DNA of 25,564 nt, from the NCBI GenBank assembly GCA_016840465.1, contig JAEOSH010000027.1, forward strand, positions 1 through 25,564. Reading direction: 5' to 3'. This stretch comes from Candidatus Baldrarchaeum yapensis (lineage in GTDB: Archaea > Asgardarchaeota > Baldrarchaeia > Baldrarchaeales > Baldrarchaeaceae). Within the stretch, counting starts at the first letter, position 1. Each line of letters begins with the position of its first letter. Under the pieces are notes generated by a model that was given only the letters and a program-made list of their open reading frames with translations, was not told the DNA's origin and did not search any database. Position numbers and translations under genes: made by a program. Positions 15,190 through 23,678 of this stretch are shown here, piece after piece.

Positions 15190-17066
15190 TTCGCCTCACC
15201 GATAGCGTTATGCGGGCAAACTTGAGCGCAAACACCGCATCCGATACATAACTCTTCGACAATTTGAGCATGCTTTCCATTCCACACAATTGCCGGGCAT
15301 CCAAACCTAGTTATGCAGATTTTACAACCCTTACATGCCTCTGGATCCACCTTATATGGTATTATCTTCTCTCCCTTCTCAAAACGTTCTCTTGTAGCGA
15401 GTAGTGCGCACTTTCGTCTGGCAACAATCACCGCAACTTCATCAGCCTCTAATGCCTCCTTAATAGCCCTTATTGTCTCTTCTAAATTATAGGGATCTAC
15501 AACCTTGACAAACTTAACACCGCATCCCTTTGCCACATCTTCAGCGGCAACAGCTGTACTTTTTTCTCCTAACCCGGTAATCCCGGTACCGGGGTGCGGT
15601 TGATGGCCTGTCATAGCAGTCGTTTCATTGTCGGCTATTACCAGAACGAATTTATGTTTATTATAGACAGCATTTATCAAACCTGGAATCCCGGCATGGA
15701 AGAACGTCGAATCACCGATTCCAGCCACTATTGCGCTATCTAAGACTTTAGATAGACCGCAAGAAGTTCCGATACTACTTCCCATGCAGAATAGTATATC
15801 AGCTGTCTTCAATGGAGGATTCAGTACTAATGTGTAACACCCTATATCGGTCGGATAGACAGCCTTGCCCTTAGTTGCCTCCTTAACAGCATAAAAAATG
15901 GCTCTATGAGGACATCCGGGGCATAATATTGGAGGACGAGGGGGTAATATTTCCTTAACTTCCTTTTCATAAACTTCCATGGTGTTTGAATTTCCAGAGT
16001 GATGTTTGATGCCAAACGCATTGCAAATCGCATTTAATACCACATCAGGAGATAATTCGTGAAATCTTGGGAGAAGTCCTTCCCTTTTCCCTAAAATTTT
16101 TACGTTTAACCCATGTTCGTACGCTAGCATCTTCACTTGTAGTTCCAGGTAAGGTTCTAACTCCTCAACGACGATAACTTTTTCGCACCGCTTGAGGAAG
16201 TCTATGACGATCTGTTCAGGAAGGGGATTCGTCATTCCGAGTTTAAGCACATCGACATCTATATTAAGCATATGTAGTGCATCCATGACACAATTAAACG
16301 CTGCACCCGAAGTTATAACACCGTATTCGCTAGTTCCTTCACCTTCTATGATCGCATTGAATTCGCATTTCTCAGAAATCTCCTTAGCCTTTTCCATCTT
16401 TTCCAGTAACGCTATGTGCAGCCGCCTCGCATGGGCGGGCACCGGAACATATCTTTGAGGATCCTTCTCAAAACTTCCCTTAAGGCTGGGCCTTTGGATA
16501 GGGCCTAAGGTTACATCTGCTCTCATATGGCTAATACGCGTGGTTGTTCTTAACAGTACCGGTAGCTTCAACTCCTCGGAAATTCGCAGACCATATAGCA
16601 CCATATCCTTGGCCTCTTGTGGGTTTGCGGGTTCTAACATCGGGACCCCTGAAAGTAGGGCATAATATCGATTATCTTGCTCATTCTGCGATGACCAACA
16701 GGATGGGTCGTCCGCGCTGACAACAATCATTCCTGCGTTCACGCCCACGTACGCTAGTGTCATAAAGGGGTCTGCCGCAACATTTAATCCTACATGTTTC
16801 ATGGCGGTCATCGCCCTTACTCCAGCGATTGCGGCTGCACCTGCAACCTCCATTGCCACTTTTTCGTTCGTCGAGTATTCCATGTACATACCTATCCTTT
16901 TTGCGACGAGTGCGAGAGTATCTGCGATCTCCGAAGCTGGGGTTCCAGGATATGTAGTAAAAACCCCGATACCTCCCTCTATAGCGCCACGGGCTATTGC
17001 TTCATTTCCTAGAAGGAGAACACGCGTCCCTGGTGCATCTAGTGATATTATTTCCTCTAGGCTCAC
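15186..17066 (-). CDS. iorA: Indolepyruvate:ferredoxin oxidoreductase, alpha subunit
   Basis: The catalytic subunit, 626 residues. The N-terminal pyrimidine-binding domain (GNEAIARGAIEGGIGVFTTY) is followed by the middle domain, the CPGCPHRAIF motif (Cys382, Cys385), the thiamine diphosphate-binding segment GIGDSTFFHAGIPGLINAVY with IADNETTAMTGHQPHPGTG (roughly 450-490), and a C-terminal two-cluster ferredoxin region: CKGCKIC...GCP and CIGCGVCAQVCP. These 4Fe-4S centres carry electrons to ferredoxin. The start is GTG 17066 with GGTGA six bases upstream. TTTATTAT near 17098-17107 on the minus strand may be its TATA element. Length and motif order are standard and nothing is missing. Confidence 0.94.
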   Translation of the reverse strand: MSLEEIISLDAPGTRVLLLGNEAIARGAIEGGIGVFTTYPGTPASEIADTLALVAKRIGMYMEYSTNEKVAMEVAGAAAIAGVRAMTAMKHVGLNVAADPFMTLAYVGVNAGMIVVSADDPSCWSSQNEQDNRYYALLSGVPMLEPANPQEAKDMVLYGLRISEELKLPVLLRTTTRISHMRADVTLGPIQRPSLKGSFEKDPQRYVPVPAHARRLHIALLEKMEKAKEISEKCEFNAIIEGEGTSEYGVITSGAAFNCVMDALHMLNIDVDVLKLGMTNPLPEQIVIDFLKRCEKVIVVEELEPYLELQVKMLAYEHGLNVKILGKREGLLPRFHELSPDVVLNAICNAFGIKHHSGNSNTMEVYEKEVKEILPPRPPILCPGCPHRAIFYAVKEATKGKAVYPTDIGCYTLVLNPPLKTADILFCMGSSIGTSCGLSKVLDSAIVAGIGDSTFFHAGIPGLINAVYNKHKFVLVIADNETTAMTGHQPHPGTGITGLGEKSTAVAAEDVAKGCGVKFVKVVDPYNLEETIRAIKEALEADEVAVIVARRKCALLATRERFEKGEKIIPYKVDPEACKGCKICITRFGCPAIVWNGKHAQIVEELCIGCGVCAQVCPHNAIGEAK

Positions 17067-17209
17067 TCTCCGTCACCAGAAATATATGGGTCTCTTAGGG
17101 ATAATAAAGGTCAATTTTTGTTACCCATTATACGCGTCCTGAGTATAGAAAAGTGAACTTCCTCTTTCAATCCCAATATGTATCCGTTAAAAATGGTAAA
17201 ATGAAAATA

Positions 17210-18385
17210 TTAGAAGTGCAGTTTAATAAGTCTCTGTATCTGAGTAAGTGCATCGCACAAAATGTCAATATCCTCTTCGGTATTGAAGAAATGCAAACAG
17301 GCTCTTACCATGTTCTTAACGGGCCTTACAACAACTCTTCTTAGAGAATACAGCGCGGTGACCACGAGAACCGCAGGAATATTCGACGAAAATGTTATGA
17401 ATCCATTTCTCCTCTCTAAATCTGTCGGACCCTCTATTTTTACTCCCGGGATTTTCCCTAAACTCTCCATAGCATATTCCATTAGCGACATGTTGTACCT
17501 TCTGATCTCCGCGACTCCTCCTACCTCCTTTTCTATGTAGTCAAGCGCTGCGCCCAATCCAATTATGCCAATGTAGTTCAAGGTCGTAGTTTCAAACGAA
17601 TAGGGCGGAAGGTACTCGTCGTCCTCGATAACATTGCCGGTCTCCATCCCAAGTACTATTGGCTCGCCTATCACTAAAGGTTCCAGCAAATCCGCCCGTT
17701 TCTCATTAAAGTACAAAAGCCCAACACCCTGAGGTCCACATAACGCCTTATGACCGCAGAAGGCATAAAAATCGCATCTTATTCGTTTTACATCTACTGG
17801 GAAATATCCAACCGCCTGGGCGCCATCCAATAAGTACAATATATTGTACTCCTCCGCAATCTTACCTATTTCCTCCGCGGGAATTATAGATCCGTCAATG
17901 TAGGATGCATGGCACATCGAAATCAACTTCGTCTTCTCATCTATGGCCTTTTCAACATCAGCAGGATCTACTACGCCATCGCTTCTCGACTTTACGATAA
18001 TAACTTCAATACCATACTTTTTCTCAAGATGTTTCCAGATCCTCATATTGCTTGGATATTCTTTGTCATTGATTATTACTTTGTCCCCTTTTTCCCACTT
18101 TATGGATTTTATAACTAGATTCATGGCTTCCATCGTGCAACGCGTAAAGGCAATTTCTGTGGGCGACGCACCTATCAATCTCGCAATCCGTCCCCTAACG
18201 CGCTCCTTTTCCCGCAAAACGTCACATAGGAGATCGTAGGTTGCAGGACCCTTCAAGCTACATTCTTCTAGGTATTCCTCCATTGCCTCGACGACTGGTA
18301 CGGGCATCGGACCGTAGAATCCCGTATTTAAGTAGACATATTTGCTTGTTAAGGGGAAATCCTCACGGATTCTCTCAACATCCAT
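17210..18385 (-). CDS. Class-V PLP-dependent aminotransferase/cysteine desulfurase-like protein
   Basis: A fold-type I PLP enzyme of about 391 residues. It has VYLNTGFYGPMP at the N-terminus, the cofactor Asp in LLDGAQAVGYFPVDV, and the Schiff-base lysine in FCGHKALCGPQGVG (Lys213 from ATG 18385). The C-terminal region reads RVVVRPVKNMVRACLHFFNT; the loop that carries the catalytic Cys of cysteine desulfurases (RxGxHC) is not recognisable. It may therefore be an epimerase-, lyase- or aminotransferase-like member rather than a desulfurase. ATG 18385 is preferred: GGAG lies nine bases upstream, whereas the ATG at 18394 touches the site. It lies upstream of iorA on the same strand with a 143-bp gap, so common transcription is possible. 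Substrate unknown. Confidence 0.75.
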   Translation of the reverse strand: MDVERIREDFPLTSKYVYLNTGFYGPMPVPVVEAMEEYLEECSLKGPATYDLLCDVLREKERVRGRIARLIGASPTEIAFTRCTMEAMNLVIKSIKWEKGDKVIINDKEYPSNMRIWKHLEKKYGIEVIIVKSRSDGVVDPADVEKAIDEKTKLISMCHASYIDGSIIPAEEIGKIAEEYNILYLLDGAQAVGYFPVDVKRIRCDFYAFCGHKALCGPQGVGLLYFNEKRADLLEPLVIGEPIVLGMETGNVIEDDEYLPPYSFETTTLNYIGIIGLGAALDYIEKEVGGVAEIRRYNMSLMEYAMESLGKIPGVKIEGPTDLERRNGFITFSSNIPAVLVVTALYSLRRVVVRPVKNMVRACLHFFNTEEDIDILCDALTQIQRLIKLHF

Positions 18386-18564
18386 CTCTTTCATCTCCTG
18401 TACAATTGTATACTACTCATACGACCGGCGTTCACATATCAGTTTCGCCATCTTCAATCTTCACATTCCTCGACTGTCCGAGTCTGTTGCACTACCTATG
18501 AGGGAGGAATCCTACAATGATAATCCTAATTAGTGTAGGAGAGAGTAAAGATAAGGGGGATCTC

Positions 18565-19992
18565 ATGAAAGATTTGCTTATAAAAACGGTGGAATTCGGC
18601 CAGAAACTCGGCGCAACGTACGCGGAGATTAGGTTGCAGGAAATTTACAAGACAGTGATTTCAACCAAGGACGGAAGAGTGGAAGTCGTGACTGAGGGTC
18701 TAGAGACCGGAGCCGGGATAAGAGTGCTGGTGGATGGAGCATGGGGATTCTCTACAGTTTCCGGGACAAGTAAGGAGACATTAATGGAGGGTATGGAAAA
18801 AGCCGTAAAAATGGCTAGAGCAGCGAGTAAAAGCATTAAGGAGAAAATAGAATTGGCAGATGTAAAGGCCGTAGAGGATAAGGTGAAAGTAAAACCCAAA
18901 GTTGACCCACGCGACGTTTCACCTGAGGAGAAGGTCGACTTGCTCTTAAAGTTGGATTCTACACTTTTCAGCATTAGCAATTCGATAAAGAGCTGCACGA
19001 TAGACTACGCGGACATCATTGGTACGCAGTACTTTGCATCCAGTGACGGAACCTATATAGAACAGGATAAGCTTTACGTTTGGTCGAGAATATTTGCATC
19101 AGCAAGGGAAGGGGATATATTTGCAAGTGGACGTGAAGAGTTTGGTTCGACAGCGGGATTTGTAATTTGGAGACAAAATCCACCTGAAGAGGTTGCAAGG
19201 AGGCTCGGGGAAAGACTTTTGATGCAGTTAAAGGCAAAGACTCCAAAGGGAGGAGCATTCCCCGTAGTCATGGGACCCAATGTGGTGGGAGTTTTTGCTC
19301 ACGAGGCTTTTGGGCATCTCGCCGAGGCCGACCTTACATATGCTGGTAGTGTTATTAAGGATCTGATAGGAAAGCAGGTGGCAAGCCCACTGATCACAAT
19401 AATCGACGATGGAACCCTTGAAGGAGGGTTCGGGTCTTTCCGGTACGATGATGAGGGCGTACCGGCTCAAAAAACGATTCTCGTGAAAGACGGCGTAGTC
19501 GTATCATTGATGTTTAACCGAGAATACACTGCTAAGTTTCAGAAAATTGTAGAAGGGCTTCCGGAAGATATCAGAGAAACATTTGAGGTAAAACTTACGG
19601 GAAATGCAAGAGCGGAGGACTTTCGGGTACCTCCATTGATAAGGATGCGTAATACGTACATTAAACCCGGGGATTACAGTTTTGAAGAGTTATTAGAGGG
19701 CATAAAGTTCGGTTACTATGTCAAGTACTTCAGAGGAGGGCAGGCGAACCTCGATGGGACTTTTCAAGTTGGGATTCAGGAGGCTTATGAAATCGTCAAT
19801 GGAGAGATAGGAGACCCCGTTAGAAACATGTCAATATCTGGAAATACTCTTGAAACGCTGAAAAAGGTAGATGCTGTCGGAAAAGACTTTGAAGTGGGGG
19901 CAGGACGATGTGGAAAGGGACAAACGGCATTCGTTGGCGATGGTGGTCCACATGTGAGAGTGAAGGAATTAATAGTGGGAGGTGAAATGTAA
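18565..19992 (+). CDS. tldD: TldD metalloprotease subunit
   Basis: TldD/TldE form a heterodimeric zinc protease that degrades or trims unfolded peptides and, in some bacteria, matures modified peptides and antitoxins. The zinc motif HEAFGH lies in GVFAHEAFGHLAEAD (His246 and His250 from ATG 18565). The C-terminal GRCGKGQTAFVGDGGPHVRV carries the conserved Cys. I chose ATG 18565 because GGGGAT precedes it by three to four bases and the protein then begins in the usual TldD fashion. An in-frame ATG at 18517 with GGGAGGA upstream would add 16 atypical residues and is a real alternative. The stop and the tldE start share one base (TAATG), so the pair is coupled. About 475 residues, normal length. 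Confidence 0.92.
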   Translation: MKDLLIKTVEFGQKLGATYAEIRLQEIYKTVISTKDGRVEVVTEGLETGAGIRVLVDGAWGFSTVSGTSKETLMEGMEKAVKMARAASKSIKEKIELADVKAVEDKVKVKPKVDPRDVSPEEKVDLLLKLDSTLFSISNSIKSCTIDYADIIGTQYFASSDGTYIEQDKLYVWSRIFASAREGDIFASGREEFGSTAGFVIWRQNPPEEVARRLGERLLMQLKAKTPKGGAFPVVMGPNVVGVFAHEAFGHLAEADLTYAGSVIKDLIGKQVASPLITIIDDGTLEGGFGSFRYDDEGVPAQKTILVKDGVVVSLMFNREYTAKFQKIVEGLPEDIRETFEVKLTGNARAEDFRVPPLIRMRNTYIKPGDYSFEELLEGIKFGYYVKYFRGGQANLDGTFQVGIQEAYEIVNGEIGDPVRNMSISGNTLETLKKVDAVGKDFEVGAGRCGKGQTAFVGDGGPHVRVKELIVGGEM

Positions 19993-21365
19993 TGAGGGAC
20001 GACTTGATTGATATTGGAGAGTTAGGAGTCTCAGAGGCGTTGAAGAGGGGAGCAACTGAGGTCGAGGCGTATATTTCCTGGGGTAGAAGCTTAGGAGTGA
20101 AAATAGAGCATGGACAGATATCCTTTTCGACCGTTGGAATAGACAATGGAATAGGGATAAGAGTCGCAGTCGGCAAGAGAGTGGGATTCGCTTATGCAAA
20201 TTCTCTTTCTCCAGATAAGGTGAAGGAGGTCGCTGAGAGGGCTGTATCGGCAGCAAAAGCTAGTCGAGAGGATAAGGACTGGAGGGGCTTGCCTGAGCCC
20301 AGGACCCTCCCTACCGTCGAGGACGTTTTCGATGACAGGATTATTAAGATGGATGTTGACGAGGTTTCCGAGATCGCTAAAAGGATGTTAGACTCGGCGC
20401 TTGAATATGATAAGCGCGTAATTCCAATAAACGGTGGGGTTTCGGTTTCCTACGGAACAGTAGCTATTGTTAATAGCAAAGGTATAAGGGTGGAGGAAAA
20501 GGGAACCTTAATTTATGCCGGACTTGCAACGATCGCCAGGGATGGCACGAAGGTTTCGCCCGTCTGCTATGAAACTGATCATAGTAGAGTACTAAAAATA
20601 GATCCGGAATGGGTGGGTAGGGAGGCTGCAAGACTTGCAGTTGAGGCCCTTAAGACAGAGAAAGTAAGTCCCGGTAGGTACCCCGTGATATTCGATCAGG
20701 AGGCGCTTTCAGAGCTATGGGAATACACATTAACAAAAGCCGTTCAAGCGGACTTCGTTCAGAGGGATAGATCGGCGCTGAAGGGGAAATTGGGAGAACA
20801 AGTCGCCTCGGAGATTCTCACAATAATAGATGACGGTATAAGGAGAGGAGGTTATAACACTGGAAGCTTCGATGGAGAGGGAGTACCATCACAACGTACG
20901 GTTATAATAGAGTCCGGTATTCTTCGCGGCTATCTGTATGATAATTACACAGCAAAAAAGGAGAACAGATCCAGTACGGGTAATGCCGCCCGATCGCCAC
21001 AGTATGGTCCCGTTGCAGTTGATTATGCATCAACCCCGTCGATCGCTCCAACGAATTTTACTGTGATCGAGGGAGACTTTAAGGTTGATGAAATGATTTC
21101 GGAGATCAAGGAGGGCTTTTATGTCAGGGGGATTCAAGGGGCCCATTCGAGTAACCCCGAGAGCGGAGAAATAAGCGTAGTTGCAACACCTTGCTGGAAG
21201 ATAGAAAGGGGAGAAGTAAAACACGCAGTGCAGGGAGCAATGATTGCAGGAAACATGTTTGAGATGTTAAAGAGAATTGCCGGTATTGCGAATAATACCA
21301 GACAGTTCTTCTACTTAGTATCACCGTGGATTATGGTGGAGAATGTACGAATTGTCTCGAAATGA
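19992..21365 (+). CDS. tldE: TldE/PmbA subunit, partner of TldD
   Basis: The 457-residue protein is homologous to TldD along its length (EVEAYISWGRSLGVKIEHGQ; IGIRVAVGKRVGFAYANSL), but where TldD has HEAFGH it reads FDQEALSELWEYT, without zinc ligands. This is the known difference between the catalytic TldD and the inactive scaffold TldE. The GEGVPSQRTVIIESGILRGY and TGNAARSPQYGP segments are typical. The ATG overlaps the tldD stop by one base. A weak T-rich stretch follows the stop. Peptide substrates of the archaeal pair are unknown, and no candidate precursor peptide gene was seen next to it. Confidence 0.92.
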   Translation: MRDDLIDIGELGVSEALKRGATEVEAYISWGRSLGVKIEHGQISFSTVGIDNGIGIRVAVGKRVGFAYANSLSPDKVKEVAERAVSAAKASREDKDWRGLPEPRTLPTVEDVFDDRIIKMDVDEVSEIAKRMLDSALEYDKRVIPINGGVSVSYGTVAIVNSKGIRVEEKGTLIYAGLATIARDGTKVSPVCYETDHSRVLKIDPEWVGREAARLAVEALKTEKVSPGRYPVIFDQEALSELWEYTLTKAVQADFVQRDRSALKGKLGEQVASEILTIIDDGIRRGGYNTGSFDGEGVPSQRTVIIESGILRGYLYDNYTAKKENRSSTGNAARSPQYGPVAVDYASTPSIAPTNFTVIEGDFKVDEMISEIKEGFYVRGIQGAHSSNPESGEISVVATPCWKIERGEVKHAVQGAMIAGNMFEMLKRIAGIANNTRQFFYLVSPWIMVENVRIVSK

Positions 21366-21508
21366 TCCATCGGCAAATCTTCTCTTTAACTCGCTATATA
21401 TACGTGTTTACGGGAAGCAATGACCTGTCAAAACGACTGTGATCTCAACAGGAAAGTTTTTATGTCAGCATCCCGCATACTCCTTAACACTCTCAGGCGG
21501 TTTAAAAA
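21366..21508 (+). promoter_or_regulatory. Promoter region of the first DUF151 gene
   Basis: Contains two TATA-like sequences, GCTATATATACG (about 21393-21404) and AAAGTTTTTATG (about 21453-21464), followed by a weak ribosome site AGGCGG about nine bases before TTG 21509. The second TATA is better placed for a short leader. No coding content was seen. Confidence 0.35.
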
Positions 21509-21970
21509 TTGAGTGAAGAGTTTGTTAAAGTCAAAGTATTCGATGTAGTGAATCTAATGACCCCATATGGGCCAGTACCCGCAATTTTACTCGAAGATGA
21601 GCAAGAACGTATTCTTCCCATACTCGTTGGGGAAATGGTCGCCGTAAGCATAAAATCTTCCCTCACAGGGCAAAGTAGCGAGGGTACACGTGATACTTGG
21701 GAACTCATGCACAACATTGTGGCCTTCTGCAAGGGAGAAATAGAGAAGGCGGTGATTTATGGAATCGAGGAAAATAGATTCCTAGCAAAAATGTATCTTA
21801 AGCATGGAAGTGAAATGACAGAGATAGAATGCCGGCCCAGTGACCTTATCGCCCTTGCAATAAGATCTGGATGCCCCATATTAATTTCGTCGGAACTCAT
21901 GGATTCCATGAGCATAAACAAGTCGCAACTTCTGAGAAGAGGAGAAGAAGAGGATAAAGAATCCGGCTAA
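21509..21970 (+). CDS. DUF151 bifunctional nuclease-domain protein, canonical copy
   Basis: The 153-residue protein has the whole BFN/DUF151 domain: FDVVNLMTPYGPVPAILLED, ERILPILVGEMVAVSIKSSL, DTWELMHNIVAF, and the signature RPSDLIALAIRSGCPI with Arg109-Pro-Ser-Asp112. Related plant proteins were reported to have RNase and DNase activity, and structures of bacterial homologues exist, but the archaeal role is unknown. The C-terminus is a short charged tail (LLRRGEEEDKESG). TTG 21509 is used because the domain starts right there and no better codon is available; AGGCGG is a modest ribosome site. A T-rich terminator follows at 21978-21993. Confidence 0.85.
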   Translation: MSEEFVKVKVFDVVNLMTPYGPVPAILLEDEQERILPILVGEMVAVSIKSSLTGQSSEGTRDTWELMHNIVAFCKGEIEKAVIYGIEENRFLAKMYLKHGSEMTEIECRPSDLIALAIRSGCPILISSELMDSMSINKSQLLRRGEEEDKESG

Positions 21971-21977
21971 TACCAAC

Positions 21978-21993
21978 TTTTTCTCTTTATTTT
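21978..21993 (+). terminator. Oligo-T terminator after the first DUF151 gene
   Basis: TTTTTCTCTTTATTTT starts eight bases after the stop. T-rich runs without a hairpin are the usual archaeal termination signal. Confidence 0.5.
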
Positions 21994-22139
21994 GAATATT
22001 CGCAAAAGATTGCTCATGAAATTGTCTATTTATGGGCAGATAAAACACTATTTGCTTATCAATGATTTAAAAGAGATATATCGCGATTGGAAACAATTAT
22101 ATGACTCTTTGTTAATGTTTAAACTTAAAGGTGAGAATT

Positions 22140-22745
22140 ATGTCTGAAGAAGTTGAAAAAGAAAAGAGTACAACTTTTGAGGAAATAAAAAGTGCCATCG
22201 AAGAGTTGAAGGTTTCGGTGACAAGATTATCCAGTAGAATTCGTGAACTTGAGGATGTTATTTCAAATATAGCCGCAGAGGTTGGTAAAACTGTAGGTGA
22301 GGCCGTCGTAAATGCAGTTAGTTCCGTGGTTAAAGAGCTAAAGGAACTCATCGATAACGTAAAGAACGTAACCGAGGAGTTTCGTGATTCCTTCAAACAG
22401 ATGTTCGATACCATTGAGAAAAACATAGATGAAATAGCACGGAAAGATACTATCCAGAAATATATGGACGAGGTACGAAATCTCGTAAATTTGAAGGTCA
22501 CCGAGTTAATAATTGGGCTAAACATGCTAAGAGCTGCTGCTCCTCAACAAGTCGTGACTATTCAACCGCCTCAGCCCCAAACCTCATCACAAACACCTAC
22601 AGTAGTAAGTAGCGCCCCTCCCAGCACCGGAGCAACGCCCTCATCTCCCCCAATGATGCCAGCACAGGAGGCTAGAGGAGAGGAAGAGGAAGAAAAAGAG
22701 GGAGAACATCTATTAAGACCGTCGAGGATATTCAGAAGGGAGTAA
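22140..22745 (+). CDS. Acidic coiled-coil protein with Pro-rich linker, function unknown
   Basis: About 201 residues. Residues 1-130 are helical with heptad-like hydrophobic spacing (FEEIKSAIEELKVSVTRLSS, IRELEDVISNIAAEV, VSSVVKELKELIDNVKNV), suggesting a coiled-coil oligomer. Then comes a Pro/Ser/Thr-rich linker (QPPQPQTSSQTPTVVSSAPP), a strongly acidic run (GEEEEEKEGE) and a basic end, LLRPSRIFRRE. There is no signal peptide or membrane segment. ATG 22140 is chosen since GGTGAG lies four bases upstream; the in-frame GTG at 22131 lies in that site. TTTAAAAGAG at 22067-22076 could be the TATA box. The modular layout resembles a scaffold or adaptor, but I do not recognise a family. It sits between two DUF151 genes. 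Confidence 0.75.
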   Translation: MSEEVEKEKSTTFEEIKSAIEELKVSVTRLSSRIRELEDVISNIAAEVGKTVGEAVVNAVSSVVKELKELIDNVKNVTEEFRDSFKQMFDTIEKNIDEIARKDTIQKYMDEVRNLVNLKVTELIIGLNMLRAAAPQQVVTIQPPQPQTSSQTPTVVSSAPPSTGATPSSPPMMPAQEARGEEEEEKEGEHLLRPSRIFRRE

Positions 22746-22756
22746 ATAAATCGAAT

Positions 22757-23524
22757 CTATAACGAGAATTTTATCTCTTTTTCCAGAATTTTATCGTCTA
22801 CTCTAAGCGAGCGCAGGATCTTACCTTCCCTTATTGCTTTAACTCTAAGCTCTGACGAGGGCAAACCCTTTAATTCCTCGGGTATTATTATTCTCTCTAC
22901 TATAATGGTATTTCTTAACATCAATTCTTTAGCGTCACCCTCGATCTCCTCTGCAAAATCAGGAATCACCTCGCTGATTATCAGGTCTTTTACTTCGGAG
23001 CTTACAGGAACTTTTGCACTGCAGAATTTTATTTTCTTCTCGATGGTCGTCTCCACCTCCTCTTTCCACGAGGGTAACGTCTTCCGGCACTTAAGCGTGA
23101 CTTTTGCCTCATCAGTGTATGTAAACGATAGTAGGAGATAGCATCGCGTACTCAGGCCTTCATATAGTCGTAAGAGTTCGGAAACCGGAATCTTACCGCT
23201 AACATTGTATTTAAGAAGCACGCCGCTCTTTCTCCCGGTTTTCACAGACAAACCTAAGCCTTTAAGATACGACCTTATATCCTCTGGCGAGAATACGTTT
23301 CCGGATACATCGACGTTTGCGTCCGGAGGCAGAGATTTTAACGCTAAGAATCCTATGAGATCCTCATATAAGAAACTGCCCTCTAAGGTTATCGCGGATC
23401 TTCGTTCGACAACATGAATTGCGGGACCATCGAACGTGCCCTTGCCGTATCGCAACATCCTCTTCTTGACGAAATCATCCGTTTTACCCGTGACTAACTT
23501 CGTCAGAAAGTGCTTATACCCCAT
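22757..23524 (-). CDS. Conserved-looking protein of unknown function
   Basis: About 255 soluble residues, no membrane segment or signal peptide. The N-terminus reads MGYKHFLTKLVTGKTDDFVK, then RMLRYGKGTFDGPAIHV, followed by alternating strand and helix (SAITLEGSFLYEDLIGFLAL; YLKGLGLSVKTGRKSGVLLK). Near residue 140-160 is TDEAKVTLKCRKTLPSWKEE. I see no catalytic motif I can name. ATG 23524 is preferred because AGGTGG lies five bases upstream; GTG 23533 overlaps that site. It is the only minus-strand gene in the DUF151 cluster, convergent with the coiled-coil gene (11 bases between stops) and divergent from the second DUF151 gene, with which it shares a promoter region. GTTTATCA near 23585-23597 may be its TATA element. 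Confidence 0.75.
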   Translation of the reverse strand: MGYKHFLTKLVTGKTDDFVKKRMLRYGKGTFDGPAIHVVERRSAITLEGSFLYEDLIGFLALKSLPPDANVDVSGNVFSPEDIRSYLKGLGLSVKTGRKSGVLLKYNVSGKIPVSELLRLYEGLSTRCYLLLSFTYTDEAKVTLKCRKTLPSWKEEVETTIEKKIKFCSAKVPVSSEVKDLIISEVIPDFAEEIEGDAKELMLRNTIIVERIIIPEELKGLPSSELRVKAIREGKILRSLRVDDKILEKEIKFSL

Positions 23525-23533
23525 AGTCGCCAC

Positions 23534-23678
23534 CTAAGCGAAATTGAAACCAAGAACTTCACAGAGTTTTTCGTAAGATCTGGTTGATAAACCTTTTATT
23601 CATACCATTATGACTCTATATGGCACCTGAAAAACGCTTATAAGGAGCATCACAGCAGTGCTATTGAGGTGTTCCTTT
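23534..23678. promoter_or_regulatory. Divergent promoter region between the unknown protein and the second DUF151 gene
   Basis: Short AT-rich spacer. CTTATAAGG at about 23636-23644 is a good TATA candidate for the plus-strand gene and would give a leader of some 15 bases that includes the GAGGTG ribosome site at 23666-23671. A TATA candidate for the opposite gene lies about 50 bp to its left. Confidence 0.4.

Noticed and set aside
18401-18410. Palindrome TACAATTGTA upstream of the PLP enzyme as an operator
   Set aside because: A 10-bp AT-rich palindrome is expected by chance at this frequency and overlaps a possible TATA element; no second copy was seen.
19992-21365. Second active TldD-type protease
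   Set aside because: The HExxxH zinc motif is absent; the protein is the TldE/PmbA partner instead.
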